A DNA stretch of 64,000 nt from Bacillota bacterium (GTDB lineage: Bacteria > Bacillota > UBA4882 > UBA8346), in contig JARKQY010000031.1 of NCBI GenBank assembly GCA_029974635.1, positions 62,001-126,000 of the forward strand. The letters are read 5' to 3'. Positions 1 to 10,500 of the stretch are shown piece after piece. Every line of letters begins with the position of its first letter. Position 1 is the first letter of the stretch. The notes under the pieces were generated by a model, which made no database searches, was not told the origin of the DNA, and saw nothing but the letters and a program-made list of their open reading frames with translations. A program made the position numbers and the translations under genes.

Positions 1-2672
1 GGCCGGCAGCCTTGCGGCTGGTGGGAGATTCCGCAGCGGGAGTCGGCGATCTGCTGGAAAAGCATAGCCGGCGGGAAATATATGATTATCTGGCTACCGA
101 AGTTTTGGACCGGCAACCGGAAGAGATCCGTTCGTTTCTGCGGGATACTGCGGTGCTGGAAGAGCTGACAGCCGCTTTCTGTGATCAACTACTTGAGCGG
201 AACGATTCCGGCGGGATTCTCAGTTGGCTGGAAGAGCGGCAGCTATTTGTAATCCCCTTGGGCGGCGGCGGTGTTTACCGTTATCACCAATTGTTCCAGG
301 AGTTTCTTCAAACTCAGTTGCCGGCGGAGCGGCGGCAGGTATTACTTGCCCGGGCTGGCCAGCTTTCCCGGCAGGCCGGTCAATTGGAAAACGCCGTGAA
401 ATATTTGAGCGGGGCCGGTTTCACGGCGGATTTGTACGCGGTGATTCAAGAAGCGAGCCGACAAGCCCTTTCCCGCGGCCATTGGCAGATGGTAGCGGGC
501 TGGCTGGAACTTTTACCGGCGGAGGTGCTGGCGAACGAACCCTGGTTCGCCTTGTATAAAGCCCGGATTGAAATGTACCGGGGCCGCCTCAATGAAGCCG
601 AAAAATGGATTCAGCGGGCCGAAAAACTTTTCGCGGATCGCGGGGACCAAAGTGGTTTGGTGGAAAGCCGGTTGCTTCAGGCGCCTATCTTACAACGACA
701 GGGCCGTTATCAGGAAAGCCTGGATCTTTTGGAATGGGCGGCTGCTTTCATGGGTGAAGCAGAAAAGGCTTCTCGTTTCGATTTGATTATGGAACGGGCT
801 TTTTGCCTGGCTTTTACTGGACGTTATGGTGAGACCCAGGCGGTCCTGGTCGCGGCGCTTGAACAAATGAAACCGGATGATAATTATGTCCGGACTCATT
901 TACTGGAAGCTTTGGGGGATATTTTTTGGATGCAGGGGCGTTATCCGCAGGCCCTCCAGACCTACCGGAAAGCGGCTGAAATTTCGCCCGACCGCATCTT
1001 GCCCGGTTATTACACTCAGGATTTAATCACCCGGATTTATCAGGATTGGGGCGAATGGGAGCAGGCCTTCGATTATATCCAACGCAGCATCGCCATTAAA
1101 GAGAACTACGGCTTGACCGAAGCCTTGCCTTCAGCTTATCACTTGCTGGGCGAGTTGTATTATGACAAGAAAGAGTGGTCTTTGGCCCAGACCTATTTGC
1201 AGCGGGCCATCGATTTGCTGCGGGAGAATGATGGCGACAAGTTTGCCCTTACCATGATCCGCTGTTCCCTCACGGAGTGTTTGGGTCTTCAAGGACGGTG
1301 GATTGAGGCCCGCTCCCAAGTCCAGGAGGCCTTTGCCGAGGCGCCTCCGCAGTCGCCGCATGCGCTGGCAGTCTGTCAACTGTATGGATTTTTGCCTTGC
1401 GTTCATACCGGGAGCTTTGCTGAAGGGTCGGAGTTACTTGCGGCCGGGATGGCCACTTTTCAAAAGTTGGGATTTAAAAAAGGTCTGGGATATGCTTATG
1501 CGTTTCAGGCATGGCGGGCTTTTCAGGCAAAGGACCCGGTGAAGGCCGGGGAGTATACCGAGCAAGCCTTGGTTGTGGCTGCGCAGCTCAATGATCAAAC
1601 TCTTTTTTTGCGTTGGGAATCACTGCTTCAGCCGGTGCTCCGACTGGGACTGAAAATAGGGGTCGAAGTCGTATTTATACAGCGGATACTGGTCCGTATG
1701 GGAGAGCGGGCGTTACCGCTGTTAGTGGATTTAGCCGGACAAAGCGGTCCTGAAGTGCGGCAACGGGTCATCGCTCCCCTGGCCGAAATTGGCGGTCCGG
1801 GGGTCCGGGCGCAGATCGTTAGCCTGACGGAGGATCCGGATGGCGAAGTCCGGCTCTTGGCGCGGCTAACGGCTCAGCGGCTGGGTATCGGTGGTGCTGT
1901 GCAGTTTGAGGTTCCGGCCGCTTGCTTGGAAGTCCTTACTCTGGGCGTATTTCAGGTCTTTTGGCAGGGAAGGGAGAGCGATAAAGCCGACTGGCGCACC
2001 TTGAAGACCCGGGATTTACTGGCTTATCTGGTCCATCAGGGAGAACCCGCCGGACGGGAGAAGATTATTGAAGCTTTGTGGCCGGAGATCGATCAGGATA
2101 GCGCAGTGGCCCTCTTTCATACCACCCTGTATTATTTGCGGAAAGTCCTGAAAAAAATGGGCTGCCCGGAGATGATCCATTACAGCGGCCAGCGCTATCA
2201 GTTACGGCCGGAGAATTTCCGTAGTGACCGGCAACGCTTTCAAGAGATGGCAACCGCCGGTCTGCGTCCGGGCCTGGCACCGGAAAAGGCGGCCGGGATT
2301 TTGGAAGAGGCGGTCAGTCTTTACCGCGGGGATTATCTGGATGACCTGGATTATACCTGGGTCCTTCATCTTAAGGAGAATTTGAGACATTTGTGCGCGG
2401 GGGCCCGCAAATATTTGGTCCGCTACTATCTGATGACCCCAGACTATCTTCGGGCCGAGAACCATCTCAAAACGCTGGAACAATACGAGCCCTTTGACGA
2501 AGAAACTCATGGATTGCTGCTGACCGTATATGCGAGGCAAGGTAACCGTTCCGCCGTGAAACTGCACTTTGATAAAATGGCGTCGCTGCTAAAAAAAGAA
2601 CTAGGACTGACCCCTTCCCGGACGATTTGTGATTTGTATGCCGGATTGATCGATAATTCCGGCCAGCCCTGA
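1..2672 (+). CDS. MalT-like STAND ATPase/TPR regulator with C-terminal BTAD (5' partial)
   Basis: This is the first of three tandem paralogues. The reading frame is open from base 3, and the visible start encodes PAALRLVG, which aligns with the middle of the next two proteins (GWPAALKLL). The ATPase with its Walker motifs therefore lies off the window, and the TTG at position 12 is not a true start. About 889 residues remain. In order they are: the end of the NOD-like region (YDYLATEVLDRQPEEIRSFL), a YRYHQLFQEFL segment, a long TPR superhelix, a HEAT-like piece near residues 560-620, and a winged-helix plus bacterial transcriptional activator domain (SARP/OmpR-type HTH, about residues 640-880). 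By family knowledge such proteins are cytoplasmic, signal-responsive transcription activators; the effector is unknown. It lacks the LuxR-type HTH typical of MalT. Confidence 0.85.
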   Translation, partial: PAALRLVGDSAAGVGDLLEKHSRREIYDYLATEVLDRQPEEIRSFLRDTAVLEELTAAFCDQLLERNDSGGILSWLEERQLFVIPLGGGGVYRYHQLFQEFLQTQLPAERRQVLLARAGQLSRQAGQLENAVKYLSGAGFTADLYAVIQEASRQALSRGHWQMVAGWLELLPAEVLANEPWFALYKARIEMYRGRLNEAEKWIQRAEKLFADRGDQSGLVESRLLQAPILQRQGRYQESLDLLEWAAAFMGEAEKASRFDLIMERAFCLAFTGRYGETQAVLVAALEQMKPDDNYVRTHLLEALGDIFWMQGRYPQALQTYRKAAEISPDRILPGYYTQDLITRIYQDWGEWEQAFDYIQRSIAIKENYGLTEALPSAYHLLGELYYDKKEWSLAQTYLQRAIDLLRENDGDKFALTMIRCSLTECLGLQGRWIEARSQVQEAFAEAPPQSPHALAVCQLYGFLPCVHTGSFAEGSELLAAGMATFQKLGFKKGLGYAYAFQAWRAFQAKDPVKAGEYTEQALVVAAQLNDQTLFLRWESLLQPVLRLGLKIGVEVVFIQRILVRMGERALPLLVDLAGQSGPEVRQRVIAPLAEIGGPGVRAQIVSLTEDPDGEVRLLARLTAQRLGIGGAVQFEVPAACLEVLTLGVFQVFWQGRESDKADWRTLKTRDLLAYLVHQGEPAGREKIIEALWPEIDQDSAVALFHTTLYYLRKVLKKMGCPEMIHYSGQRYQLRPENFRSDRQRFQEMATAGLRPGLAPEKAAGILEEAVSLYRGDYLDDLDYTWVLHLKENLRHLCAGARKYLVRYYLMTPDYLRAENHLKTLEQYEPFDEETHGLLLTVYARQGNRSAVKLHFDKMASLLKKELGLTPSRTICDLYAGLIDNSGQP

Positions 2673-2931
2673 ACAATGCGGATTTTACCTTTTCCCACCT
2701 TACACTCGTCATAATCTTCCTCAGTAATCTTGCCAATAGCGATCACGAACTTCTTTAATAATAGTTCGTCCTATTCGATGAGTTCAATTCTTAAAGTGCC
2801 GGGTCAACTCCCAGGCCGTCTTAGTGGGGACATGGAGAGCTCTATTATCCTGGGTAACCTCGCCTCGAATCGTTAAAGGCGTAAAGTCGTAATCAGCGAT
2901 TTTCTTTTTTTTAATCCTTTGACCTAACCGG
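2673..2931. other. Intergenic stretch with possible gene debris
   Basis: This stretch separates the converging ends of the first BTAD regulator and the minus-strand LolA-like gene. On the minus strand two short reading segments look faintly protein-like (one ending in a TRHFKN-like tail near 2784, another reading GKITEEDYDECK near 2700-2745), but neither has a start site or extends further. I see no clear terminator. It may be remnants of a lost minus-strand gene. Confidence 0.25.
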
Positions 2932-3528
2932 CTACTTGAAGCTCGGCAGTTTAAAGGGCAGGCTGAATTTCTCATAGCCGCTGGGAACTTCAAATAACGA
3001 GTCATCCTGCTTGCCGGTTTTGATGTTGGTATAATCCACCGTCGAAGTGGTTTTGCCCTTGGAGTCCTTGGTCTGGTGGCGGACGGAGAAGTTCAGCGAG
3101 TTGGCCACCCATTGGATCAAGACGCCGTATTTTTTGTTGGCGTAAGTATATTGGACGACCTTGCAATCATAGCCGTTGACCTTTTCGGTCCCTATTTCGC
3201 TGACGGTATATTCAAATTCTTTGGATTCGCCCGCCGGATGGGCCGGATTGAAGGGCAAGGCGACTTCCATATACTGTTTTTGATCGGGGATTAGGGTCCA
3301 GGACAATTTTTTATCCAGCCTCAAAATAGTGATGCTGTTTTGATTGTCAACGGATATTTCCTGCCGGATCTTTTCGCCTTTAATGAAAACTTTGCCGGTG
3401 GAAATTTTTCCTTTGACGTCGGTTATAGTGAGATCGGCGGAAAACTCGGCCGGGACCGCCGCGACGGCACAAACAGCCAATAACATTAACACCATTACCA
3501 ATAATCCGTTCCAAAATTTACGGTACAT
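2932..3528 (-). CDS. Secreted LolA/DUF4412-like protein
   Basis: A 198-residue protein with a clear N-terminal signal peptide (hydrophobic residues about 7-24, ending AVAAVPA). The rest is predicted to be beta-rich: repeated strands such as SADLTITDVKGKISTGKVFIKGEKIRQEI and a C-terminal SLFEVPSGYEKF motif. This pattern is typical of DUF4412 and outer-membrane-lipoprotein-carrier (LolA/LolB-like) folds, where SLFxxPxGY is a common closing motif. The start ATG at 3528 is preceded on the minus strand by an AGGAGG-like site. In diderms such proteins bind lipids or lipoproteins in the periplasm; here the exact role is not known. The neighbours are an unknown gene upstream and the tail of the BTAD gene on the opposite strand. 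Confidence 0.6.
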   Translation of the reverse strand: MYRKFWNGLLVMVLMLLAVCAVAAVPAEFSADLTITDVKGKISTGKVFIKGEKIRQEISVDNQNSITILRLDKKLSWTLIPDQKQYMEVALPFNPAHPAGESKEFEYTVSEIGTEKVNGYDCKVVQYTYANKKYGVLIQWVANSLNFSVRHQTKDSKGKTTSTVDYTNIKTGKQDDSLFEVPSGYEKFSLPFKLPSFK

Positions 3529-3621
3529 TTTGAAAACCTCCTGATAAGTTTTTTAGGACTGCGGGCCTTTTGGCTATATAAAACCAATCCTTCTTATAAC
3601 TACTAACTACTTTGTTATAAC

Positions 3622-4026
3622 CTACACCATCAACAACCGCCCCGCTATCTTCTTACTGACAGCTAGCAACTGATCTATATTTAACAGGGTTTTCCCCCCT
3701 TCCAACGGAGTTTGAACCATGACACAAAACTTTCCCTGAAGAAAGGTGATCCGATAGGGCATACTGGAAATTGCCAGACCGGCTCTTTCACCGATTTCCG
3801 GAACTGCAGTATAATAATCCCAATTTTTTTCAACCTCGGTTTTAAAAAAACTCGGGCTATTAAAAACGGCTTCCAATATTTTCTCATGCTCACCGCGATA
3901 AAACTCCAGGGCAAGCGCGATTTCTTTTCTGGTGATGCCTTCGAGACCGGTGATTTTTTCAACATCAGCCGTAGTAAGGTATTTTCCATAAGGGCTTTCA
4001 TTCGGAGCAACCGGTAAGGCAGTCAT
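3622..4026 (-). CDS. Hypothetical protein, 134 aa
   Basis: I do not recognise this family. I place the start at the ATG at 4026 because an AAAGGAG site lies just upstream (about 4033-4040), while the longer frame to 4092 has no such site. The protein is soluble, with no signal peptide or membrane segment. It begins MTALPVAPNESPYGKYLTTADVEKITG, which resembles a short helix-turn-helix or helical entry, and ends with a beta-hairpin-like part (RITFLQGKFCVMVQTP) and a final helix. It is divergent from the second BTAD regulator at 4154, so the two share a 127-bp promoter region. Confidence 0.55.
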   Translation of the reverse strand: MTALPVAPNESPYGKYLTTADVEKITGLEGITRKEIALALEFYRGEHEKILEAVFNSPSFFKTEVEKNWDYYTAVPEIGERAGLAISSMPYRITFLQGKFCVMVQTPLEGGKTLLNIDQLLAVSKKIAGRLLMV

Positions 4027-4153
4027 GTTGAACTCTCCTTTGGAATTGTTCCTCTTAATTAAATCAAATAGCTCTGACCAAAATTTTGTCAAAATCTTAT
4101 CAATGATATGACATGCATGTTATAATAAATGAAGACCTTATGGAGGTGTGCAG
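4027..4153. promoter_or_regulatory. Divergent promoter region before BTAD regulator 2
   Basis: This is the spacer between the divergent 134-aa gene and BTAD regulator 2. A TATAAT -10 hexamer lies at about 4121-4126, within the text ATGTTATAATAAATG, followed by a TGGAGGTG ribosome site at 4141-4148 seven bases before the ATG at 4154. No confident -35 box was seen. Confidence 0.4.
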
Positions 4154-7100
4154 ATGACCCCGATTATGGTCACTAAACTTTTGCCTCCTCGGAGTGGCAG
4201 CGAATTAATTGAACGGCCGCGCCTTTTGGAATTATTTTCCCTGAATCAGGGGGCAAAATTAATCGTTGTAGCAGCGCCGGCCGGATATGGCAAAACCGTA
4301 GCAATCCTTCAATACGTCAATACCCTCAGGTCTCCGTTTATCTGGTATCAACTGGATCGTTACGATAATGATCCGGCTGTTTTTGTGCAGTATCTGATTG
4401 CGGGAGTCGGGCGTCATTTCCCCGGCTTTGGCACGGAAACGCTGCAATTGGTCTTGCAAAGCAATATTACGTCATCTTTACGTTTAATCGTGATTACGCT
4501 CATCAATGAACTGGCAAATCTACCGGAGCGGGATTTAACGTTGATTCTGGATGACTACCATGTGATCTTCACGCCGGCCATTCATCAGTTCATTCAGGAA
4601 TTATTGGAATATCTTCCCGGCGACATTCGTCTGGTAATGATCAGCCGCACCTCACCTCCTTTGAATTTTTCCCGCTACCAGGTTGCGGGGGAGATGGTGC
4701 TGTTTGACAGCGACACCCTGCGATTTACTGTGCCGGAAGCACAAGAATTTATCGCGAAAAGACGGCTTGCTCCTTCCCCGGGAGTGGTTGATTCGTTAAT
4801 AGCCAAAACCGATGGTTGGCCTGCCGCTTTGAAGTTGTTGACCGCATCCGGTATCACTAAAGATTTCGTATTCCAATCAAAGAACGCAGAATATATTTAC
4901 GATTATCTGGCCAATGAAGTATTGGACCGGCAGCCCGAGGAGATCCGCGACTTTTTGATTTCCACCGCGGTGCTGGAGAGCGTCACCCCGGAAATGTGCG
5001 ACTTATTATTGGAGCGGAACGACTCCCGCAGCATTTTGGACCGCTTGGAGAAACAACAGTTATTACTCATTCCGCTCGCCGGGCAAAGCAAGGCCTACCG
5101 TTATCACCAGTTATTTCGTGATTTTCTGCTGGAGCGGCTTGGTTCACGTAAAAACCCATTATTGCATCGGGTGGGAAAAATCGCGGCGCAAAACGGCGAC
5201 TGGGATCACGCCATTGAGTACTTAAGCGCCGCCGGAATCAACCAGGATCTGATTCCGCCCATTGTCGAAGCGGGCAGGCAAGCTTTTCGCCAGGGGCGGT
5301 GGCAGACGGTGGAACGCTGGCTGGGAATGTTAACCCGGGAAGCGATTGCCGCGAATGAGTGGCTAGCTCTTTTTCAAGCCAGGATTGACGTCTACCGGGG
5401 AAAACTGGAGGAGGCCGAGGTTTGGGTAAGTAAATCGCTGGCCGGTTTTACCCGCCGGCAAGATCCGGAAGGTATCGGCGAAGGCTGGCTGCTCGAAGCG
5501 CGAATTTTGCGATGTTTGGGACGTTGCCGGGAAAGTCTGGAATTGCTGGAGCAAGTTGAACGCATTCTAGCGCCGGAAGAGTTAAAACAGCGTTTTGATC
5601 TGCCCATGGAAAAAATGCTGATTTTCGTTATCACCGGAGATTTCGAAGCGGCGGAAGCGATCCTTCAACCCGCGCTGGAGACGGCCCGGAAAGGGAACGA
5701 CGGCCGTCTTACCGCTCATTTGCTGGAGGGTTTGGGCAATATCTACTATTTTCAGGGCCGATATGCCAAGTCGCTTCAATGCTATCAGCAAGGCGCCGCA
5801 ATTTCTCCGGAGCAGATATTACCGAGTTATTATATGCAAGACAATATCGCCACGATTTATCAAGATTGGGGTGAGCTGGACAAAGCGTTTGAATATGCCG
5901 AACGCAGCGTGGCCTTGAAGGAGAAATACGGTTTGAACGAAGCGCTTCCGTCCGCGTATGTTCAATTGGCCGGGATCCGGGTTGACCAAGGCGACTTGAA
6001 AAAAGCGGAGGAGTTATACAACCGGGCGATTCAATTAATACGGGAAAACAAGGGAGAGCGGTTTTATTTAAAGCTGAATCTGGTTTTCCTGGCGCGTTGC
6101 CTAGGATTGCAAAATCGCTGGTTGGAAGCGCGGGAACGGGTTAGCGAAGCTTTACGGGAGGATATTCAGTCCGAGTTGGTCAATGCGACGTGTCAACTAG
6201 TGGGGGCCATGGCGTTTATCCGGACGGGAGATCCTGATAAGGGCAGCCAGATGTTAAACGAAGCGATAACGGTTTTAGAAGGAATTTCTTTTCCAACATC
6301 TTTAGTCTGGGGTTATACCGATCAAGCGTGGTATTATTGGTCCATTAACGAGATTGACTCGGCTTTGGAATCCATCCGGAAAGCCTTACATTTGGCAGCC
6401 CGGTTAAATTCGATCCAACACTTTATCACTTATTTCGAAATGCTTCGTCCCGTATTGACATTGGCGTTGGCGCACGGGAGCGAACCTTCTTTTGTCCAGC
6501 GGATTATGGTTCGTTTGGGAAAACGCGCGATGGACGTTCTATCGGATCTGGCAAAGCATCCCGCTACGGAAGCGCGCCGGAGGATCATCGGGCCGCTTAC
6601 GGAGATCGGCGGTGATGAAGCCATCGCCATATTACGGATGCTGGGAGAAGATCGGGATGCGGGGACCCGTCAAGCCGCTCAAGCTGCATTGGAACGATAC
6701 CAATCATTAATCTTCGTGAAACCGGTAACCGGGATCACGAAACAGAAACCGGTCCGCTGCTTGGAACCCGGTCAGGACTCCGCTCCGGTGCTGCAAATTG
6801 AAATGTTGGGACCGGTCCGGGTTAACTTGGCACAGGCCGATATCACCGGAACCAAGTGGCGCTTTATCAAATCGCGGGATTTGTTATTATATCTTGCCCA
6901 TCAAGGGCAACCGGTGAGTATTAACCGGATTTTAGAGGATCTGTGGCCGGATATCCCGTTGGAGAAGGGAGTAAACCTCTTTTATGGCGCGTTGCATTGG
7001 CTACGACAAGTTATCCAAAAAAATTCCCGGCCCGAAATGGTAACCTATCGGGCGAAAACTTGCTACTTGCAACCTGCGATGTATACTACCGACCGGCGCC

Positions 7101-7546
7101 GTTTTGGGGCATTAATGAATGAAGGTTCCGCTGAATGTGATGTTACCCCAAAAAACGCCGGCTTGCTGGAAGAAGCGGTAGCGCTCTACCGGGGTGAATA
7201 CTTAAATCAACTGGATTACCCTTGGGTTATTCCGGAACGGGAACACTTAAAGCGCCTTTATCTGGAAAGCGCCATCCGTCTGGCCAGGTTTTATCTCCAA
7301 AAACAAGAGCATCTTAATGCGGTTAAGCTCCTGGAACCTTTGGCCGATCAAAACCCATTACGCGAAGAGATTTTCGGGATGTTGCTCTCCGCTTACGCCG
7401 GACTGGGCGACCGGCTGGCTGTAATCGGGAAATATCAACAGTTAAAGGCCAACCTGGATGACGAGCTGGGATTAAAACCGGCGCCGGAGATTACGAAATT
7501 ATATTACCGGCTGTGCGGTACGAATACGGGTTGCTCAGTGGATTGA
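4154..7546 (+). CDS. MalT-like STAND ATPase/TPR regulator with C-terminal BTAD
   Basis: A complete 1130-residue paralogue of the flanking genes. The start ATG at 4154 fits the GGAGG at 4142-4146 better than the upstream GTG at 4148, and gives the same N-terminus (MTPIMVTKLLPPR) as the third copy. Domains in order: AAA/STAND ATPase with Walker A APAGYGKT (about 41-48), Walker B LTLILDDYH (about 128-136) and the DGWPAALKLL motif; a YRYHQLFRDFL winged-helix-like segment near 315; TPR array (about 340-770); HEAT-like repeats (about 785-850); a winged helix (LGPVRVNL... KSRDLLLYLAHQGQPV, about 880-960); BTAD (about 975-1125). It is likely an ATP-dependent transcription activator responding to an unknown ligand. 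No target gene is evident nearby, since its neighbours are its own paralogues. Confidence 0.88.
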   Translation: MTPIMVTKLLPPRSGSELIERPRLLELFSLNQGAKLIVVAAPAGYGKTVAILQYVNTLRSPFIWYQLDRYDNDPAVFVQYLIAGVGRHFPGFGTETLQLVLQSNITSSLRLIVITLINELANLPERDLTLILDDYHVIFTPAIHQFIQELLEYLPGDIRLVMISRTSPPLNFSRYQVAGEMVLFDSDTLRFTVPEAQEFIAKRRLAPSPGVVDSLIAKTDGWPAALKLLTASGITKDFVFQSKNAEYIYDYLANEVLDRQPEEIRDFLISTAVLESVTPEMCDLLLERNDSRSILDRLEKQQLLLIPLAGQSKAYRYHQLFRDFLLERLGSRKNPLLHRVGKIAAQNGDWDHAIEYLSAAGINQDLIPPIVEAGRQAFRQGRWQTVERWLGMLTREAIAANEWLALFQARIDVYRGKLEEAEVWVSKSLAGFTRRQDPEGIGEGWLLEARILRCLGRCRESLELLEQVERILAPEELKQRFDLPMEKMLIFVITGDFEAAEAILQPALETARKGNDGRLTAHLLEGLGNIYYFQGRYAKSLQCYQQGAAISPEQILPSYYMQDNIATIYQDWGELDKAFEYAERSVALKEKYGLNEALPSAYVQLAGIRVDQGDLKKAEELYNRAIQLIRENKGERFYLKLNLVFLARCLGLQNRWLEARERVSEALREDIQSELVNATCQLVGAMAFIRTGDPDKGSQMLNEAITVLEGISFPTSLVWGYTDQAWYYWSINEIDSALESIRKALHLAARLNSIQHFITYFEMLRPVLTLALAHGSEPSFVQRIMVRLGKRAMDVLSDLAKHPATEARRRIIGPLTEIGGDEAIAILRMLGEDRDAGTRQAAQAALERYQSLIFVKPVTGITKQKPVRCLEPGQDSAPVLQIEMLGPVRVNLAQADITGTKWRFIKSRDLLLYLAHQGQPVSINRILEDLWPDIPLEKGVNLFYGALHWLRQVIQKNSRPEMVTYRAKTCYLQPAMYTTDRRRFGALMNEGSAECDVTPKNAGLLEEAVALYRGEYLNQLDYPWVIPEREHLKRLYLESAIRLARFYLQKQEHLNAVKLLEPLADQNPLREEIFGMLLSAYAGLGDRLAVIGKYQQLKANLDDELGLKPAPEITKLYYRLCGTNTGCSVD

Positions 7547-7581
7547 AGCGCATAAACTGTCTAAATTTTGGAGGTACACCG

Positions 7582-10500
7582 ATGACTCCTATGATGTTTA
7601 CCAAACTTTTACCTCCCCGGATCGGCAGCGAACTGATTGAACGCCCCCGGTTACTGGAGCTGTTTTCCGGAAACAAAGAGGTAAAACTGATTACTGTCAC
7701 AGCTCCGGCGGGTTACGGTAAAACAATAGCAACCCTTCAGTATGTCCATAAGGTCGGGTATCCGTTTGTCTGGTATCAGTTGGACCAATATGATAACGAC
7801 CCGGTTGTTTTTATTCAATATCTAATCACGGGAATAGAGCGCCTTTTCCCTGGTTTTGGAGTTGAAACACAGCAACTGGTTTTACAAAGCAATAATGAGT
7901 CATCCTTGCGTTTAATCGTAATTGCGCTCATTAATGAACTGGTAAATTTAGCGAAGCGTGATTTAACTCTGGTTCTCGATGATTACCATGTGATCTTCAC
8001 ACCTGCCATCCATCAGTTCATTCAGGAATTATTGGAATATCTCCCGGACGGTATTCGTCTGGTAATTATCAGTCGAACCTCGCCTCCTTTGAGTTTTTCC
8101 CGTTACCATGTATCCGGAGAAATCGTGGTGTTTGACAGCGAAACACTCCGATTTACCATGTCGGAAGCGCGGGAATTTATCGCTAAAAAACAGCTTTCCC
8201 CTTCTCAAGAACTGGTTGATTCATTAATGGCCAAAACCGATGGTTGGCCTGCCGCTTTGAAGCTCTTGGCCTCATCCGTCGTCGCCGATGATTTTGTATC
8301 GCAATCAAAGAACGCGGAACATATCTACGACTACCTGGCCAATGAAGTATTAGACCGGCAGCCGGAGGAGATCCGCGACTTTTTAATTTCAACCGCGGTG
8401 CTGGCGACCATCACTCCGGAAATCTGTGATTTGTTATTGGAACGGGACGACTCCCGAAAGCTATTGGACCGCTTGGAGAAACAGCAATTATTATTAATCC
8501 CGCTGGCTGGGCAGAACAAAGCGTACCGTTATCACCAGTTATTCCGCGATTTTCTGCTGGAGCGGCTGGGTCCACGTAAAAACCGTTTATTACGGAAGGC
8601 GGGCGAAATTGCCCGGCAAAATGAAGACTGGGATCAGGCCATTGAGTATTTTGCCGCTGCCGGAAGCGGTCAAGATGTAAGCGCTTTGTTGGAAGAAACA
8701 GGCAGACAGGCTTTACGGCAAAGACGTTGGCAAACGGTGGAACGGTGGCTGGGACTACTGGATCGGGGGCAAATTGCCGCTGCTGAATGGCTAGCGCTGT
8801 TCCAAGCCAAAATTGCCATCTACCGGGGCAAACTCACCGAAGCGGAAAACTGGATCGATAAAGCAAGGGCCGGCTTTACGGACCGGCAGAATGAGGTCGG
8901 TATCGCCGAATGTCAGTTTTTACAGGCCAAGATCCTGAACCGTAATGGCTGCTATCAAGAGAGTCTGAATTTGCTGACGGAAGCTTATGCGGTTTTGCAA
9001 CAGTCGGAGCCGGTGTTCCGTTTCGAATTACCATTGGAAAGAGCCTTGCTCTTCGTTCGCATGGGACGGCTCCGGCAGGCCGAAGATTTATTACTCAAAG
9101 GATTACAGGTCGTCACCGAGCAGGATGACCCTTGGATTACCGCCCATTTTTTGGAAGGACTTGGAACGACTTATTATATGTTGGGTCAAACCATGAAAGC
9201 CCTGGATTATTATGAGAAAGCCGCCCGGTTGTCTCCCGGGGGCATTTTACCGAATTATTTCCCCGATTTTATTCCTTTCCTGTATCAAGAGCTGGGGGAT
9301 CTTGACCGCGCTTTTGCGTATCTCGGGGACAGTATCGCCACCAAGGAAAAAAACGGGCTCTTTGAATCGTTGATACCGGCTTATTATCAACTAAGCTGCA
9401 TTTATACGGATATTGGCGAATTAGAACAGGCTGAAACTGTTTATCAGAAAGCTATTCAATTAATTGCCGAAATTGGCGGGGAACGCTTCTTTTGGATCGT
9501 ACTGAAAGTGAATTTCGGACGAATCCGGGCGCTCCAGGGCCATTTGGCGGAAGCCCGGGTCATTATGGAACAGGTTTTAACCGAATCCCAGCCCGAATCC
9601 GGGGTAGCCTTACTGATGAACCAAATCTTTTACGGACTGGTTTTGTTACTCTCTGGTAGCTTCAAAGAGGCGGAAACAATTCTGCTGGATGCTTTGCAAT
9701 CCGAGATTGAATTTGCGAAAGCGTTAACTTATGCTTGTTTTCTGTTGGCTTCCATCAAGTTCGCTACTGGAGACACGGAAGCAGCGGACCAGTATTCTCG
9801 AAGGTTCCTCGATTATTCTGCCAGTAAGCACTTTGAGCAGATGCATGTTTTTATGGTTGATAATTTATACCCGATTATTCGGTTCGGATTGGAAAACGCC
9901 GTTCAAATTTCTTTCATTCAGCGGACTTTGGTGCTGTTAGGTGAACCGGGTTTACCACTATTAATGGAACTGTCAACCCATCCCAACCCGGAGATCCGCA
10001 GCCGAAGTATCTTTCCTTTATCACAAATCAACAATGCCGCCGCTAAGGGAGTGTTACAATTGTTAGCGGCCGATCCGGATCCCGAGATTCGTAAATTGGT
10101 GAAACAATGCACTGTCAGTGCGGATAGTTCACTGGAAATCGCTGCGCAAAACCTGACTCATCCCAATCAGAAGCCAAGGCCGGCTCTCAAAACTAAGCCG
10201 GTAGTGAAGCGGAAGATTCACGATTTTTCCCCCTCATCGGCCATGCCCGCCCTTCATATCGAAATGTTGGGCAGCATCCGAATTGGATTAAATCAGCAGG
10301 ATATTACCCATATCAGATGGCGTTTTACCAAATCGCGGGACCTTTTATTATATTTGGCCCATCAAGGCCAACCGGTGGAGATCAACCGGATCTTGGAGGA
10401 TCTCTGGCCGGATCTGCCGTTGGAAAAGGCTATCAATCATTTTTATACCGCCTTGCACTGGTTAAGGCAAGTGATTCAAAGGGATTCCCCGGCGGAAGTG

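Noticed and set aside
2507-2746. Minus-strand frame reading MIAIGKITEEDYDECKVGKGK
   Set aside because: Only the first part looks protein-like and it runs into the opposite-strand BTAD gene; treated as possible debris.
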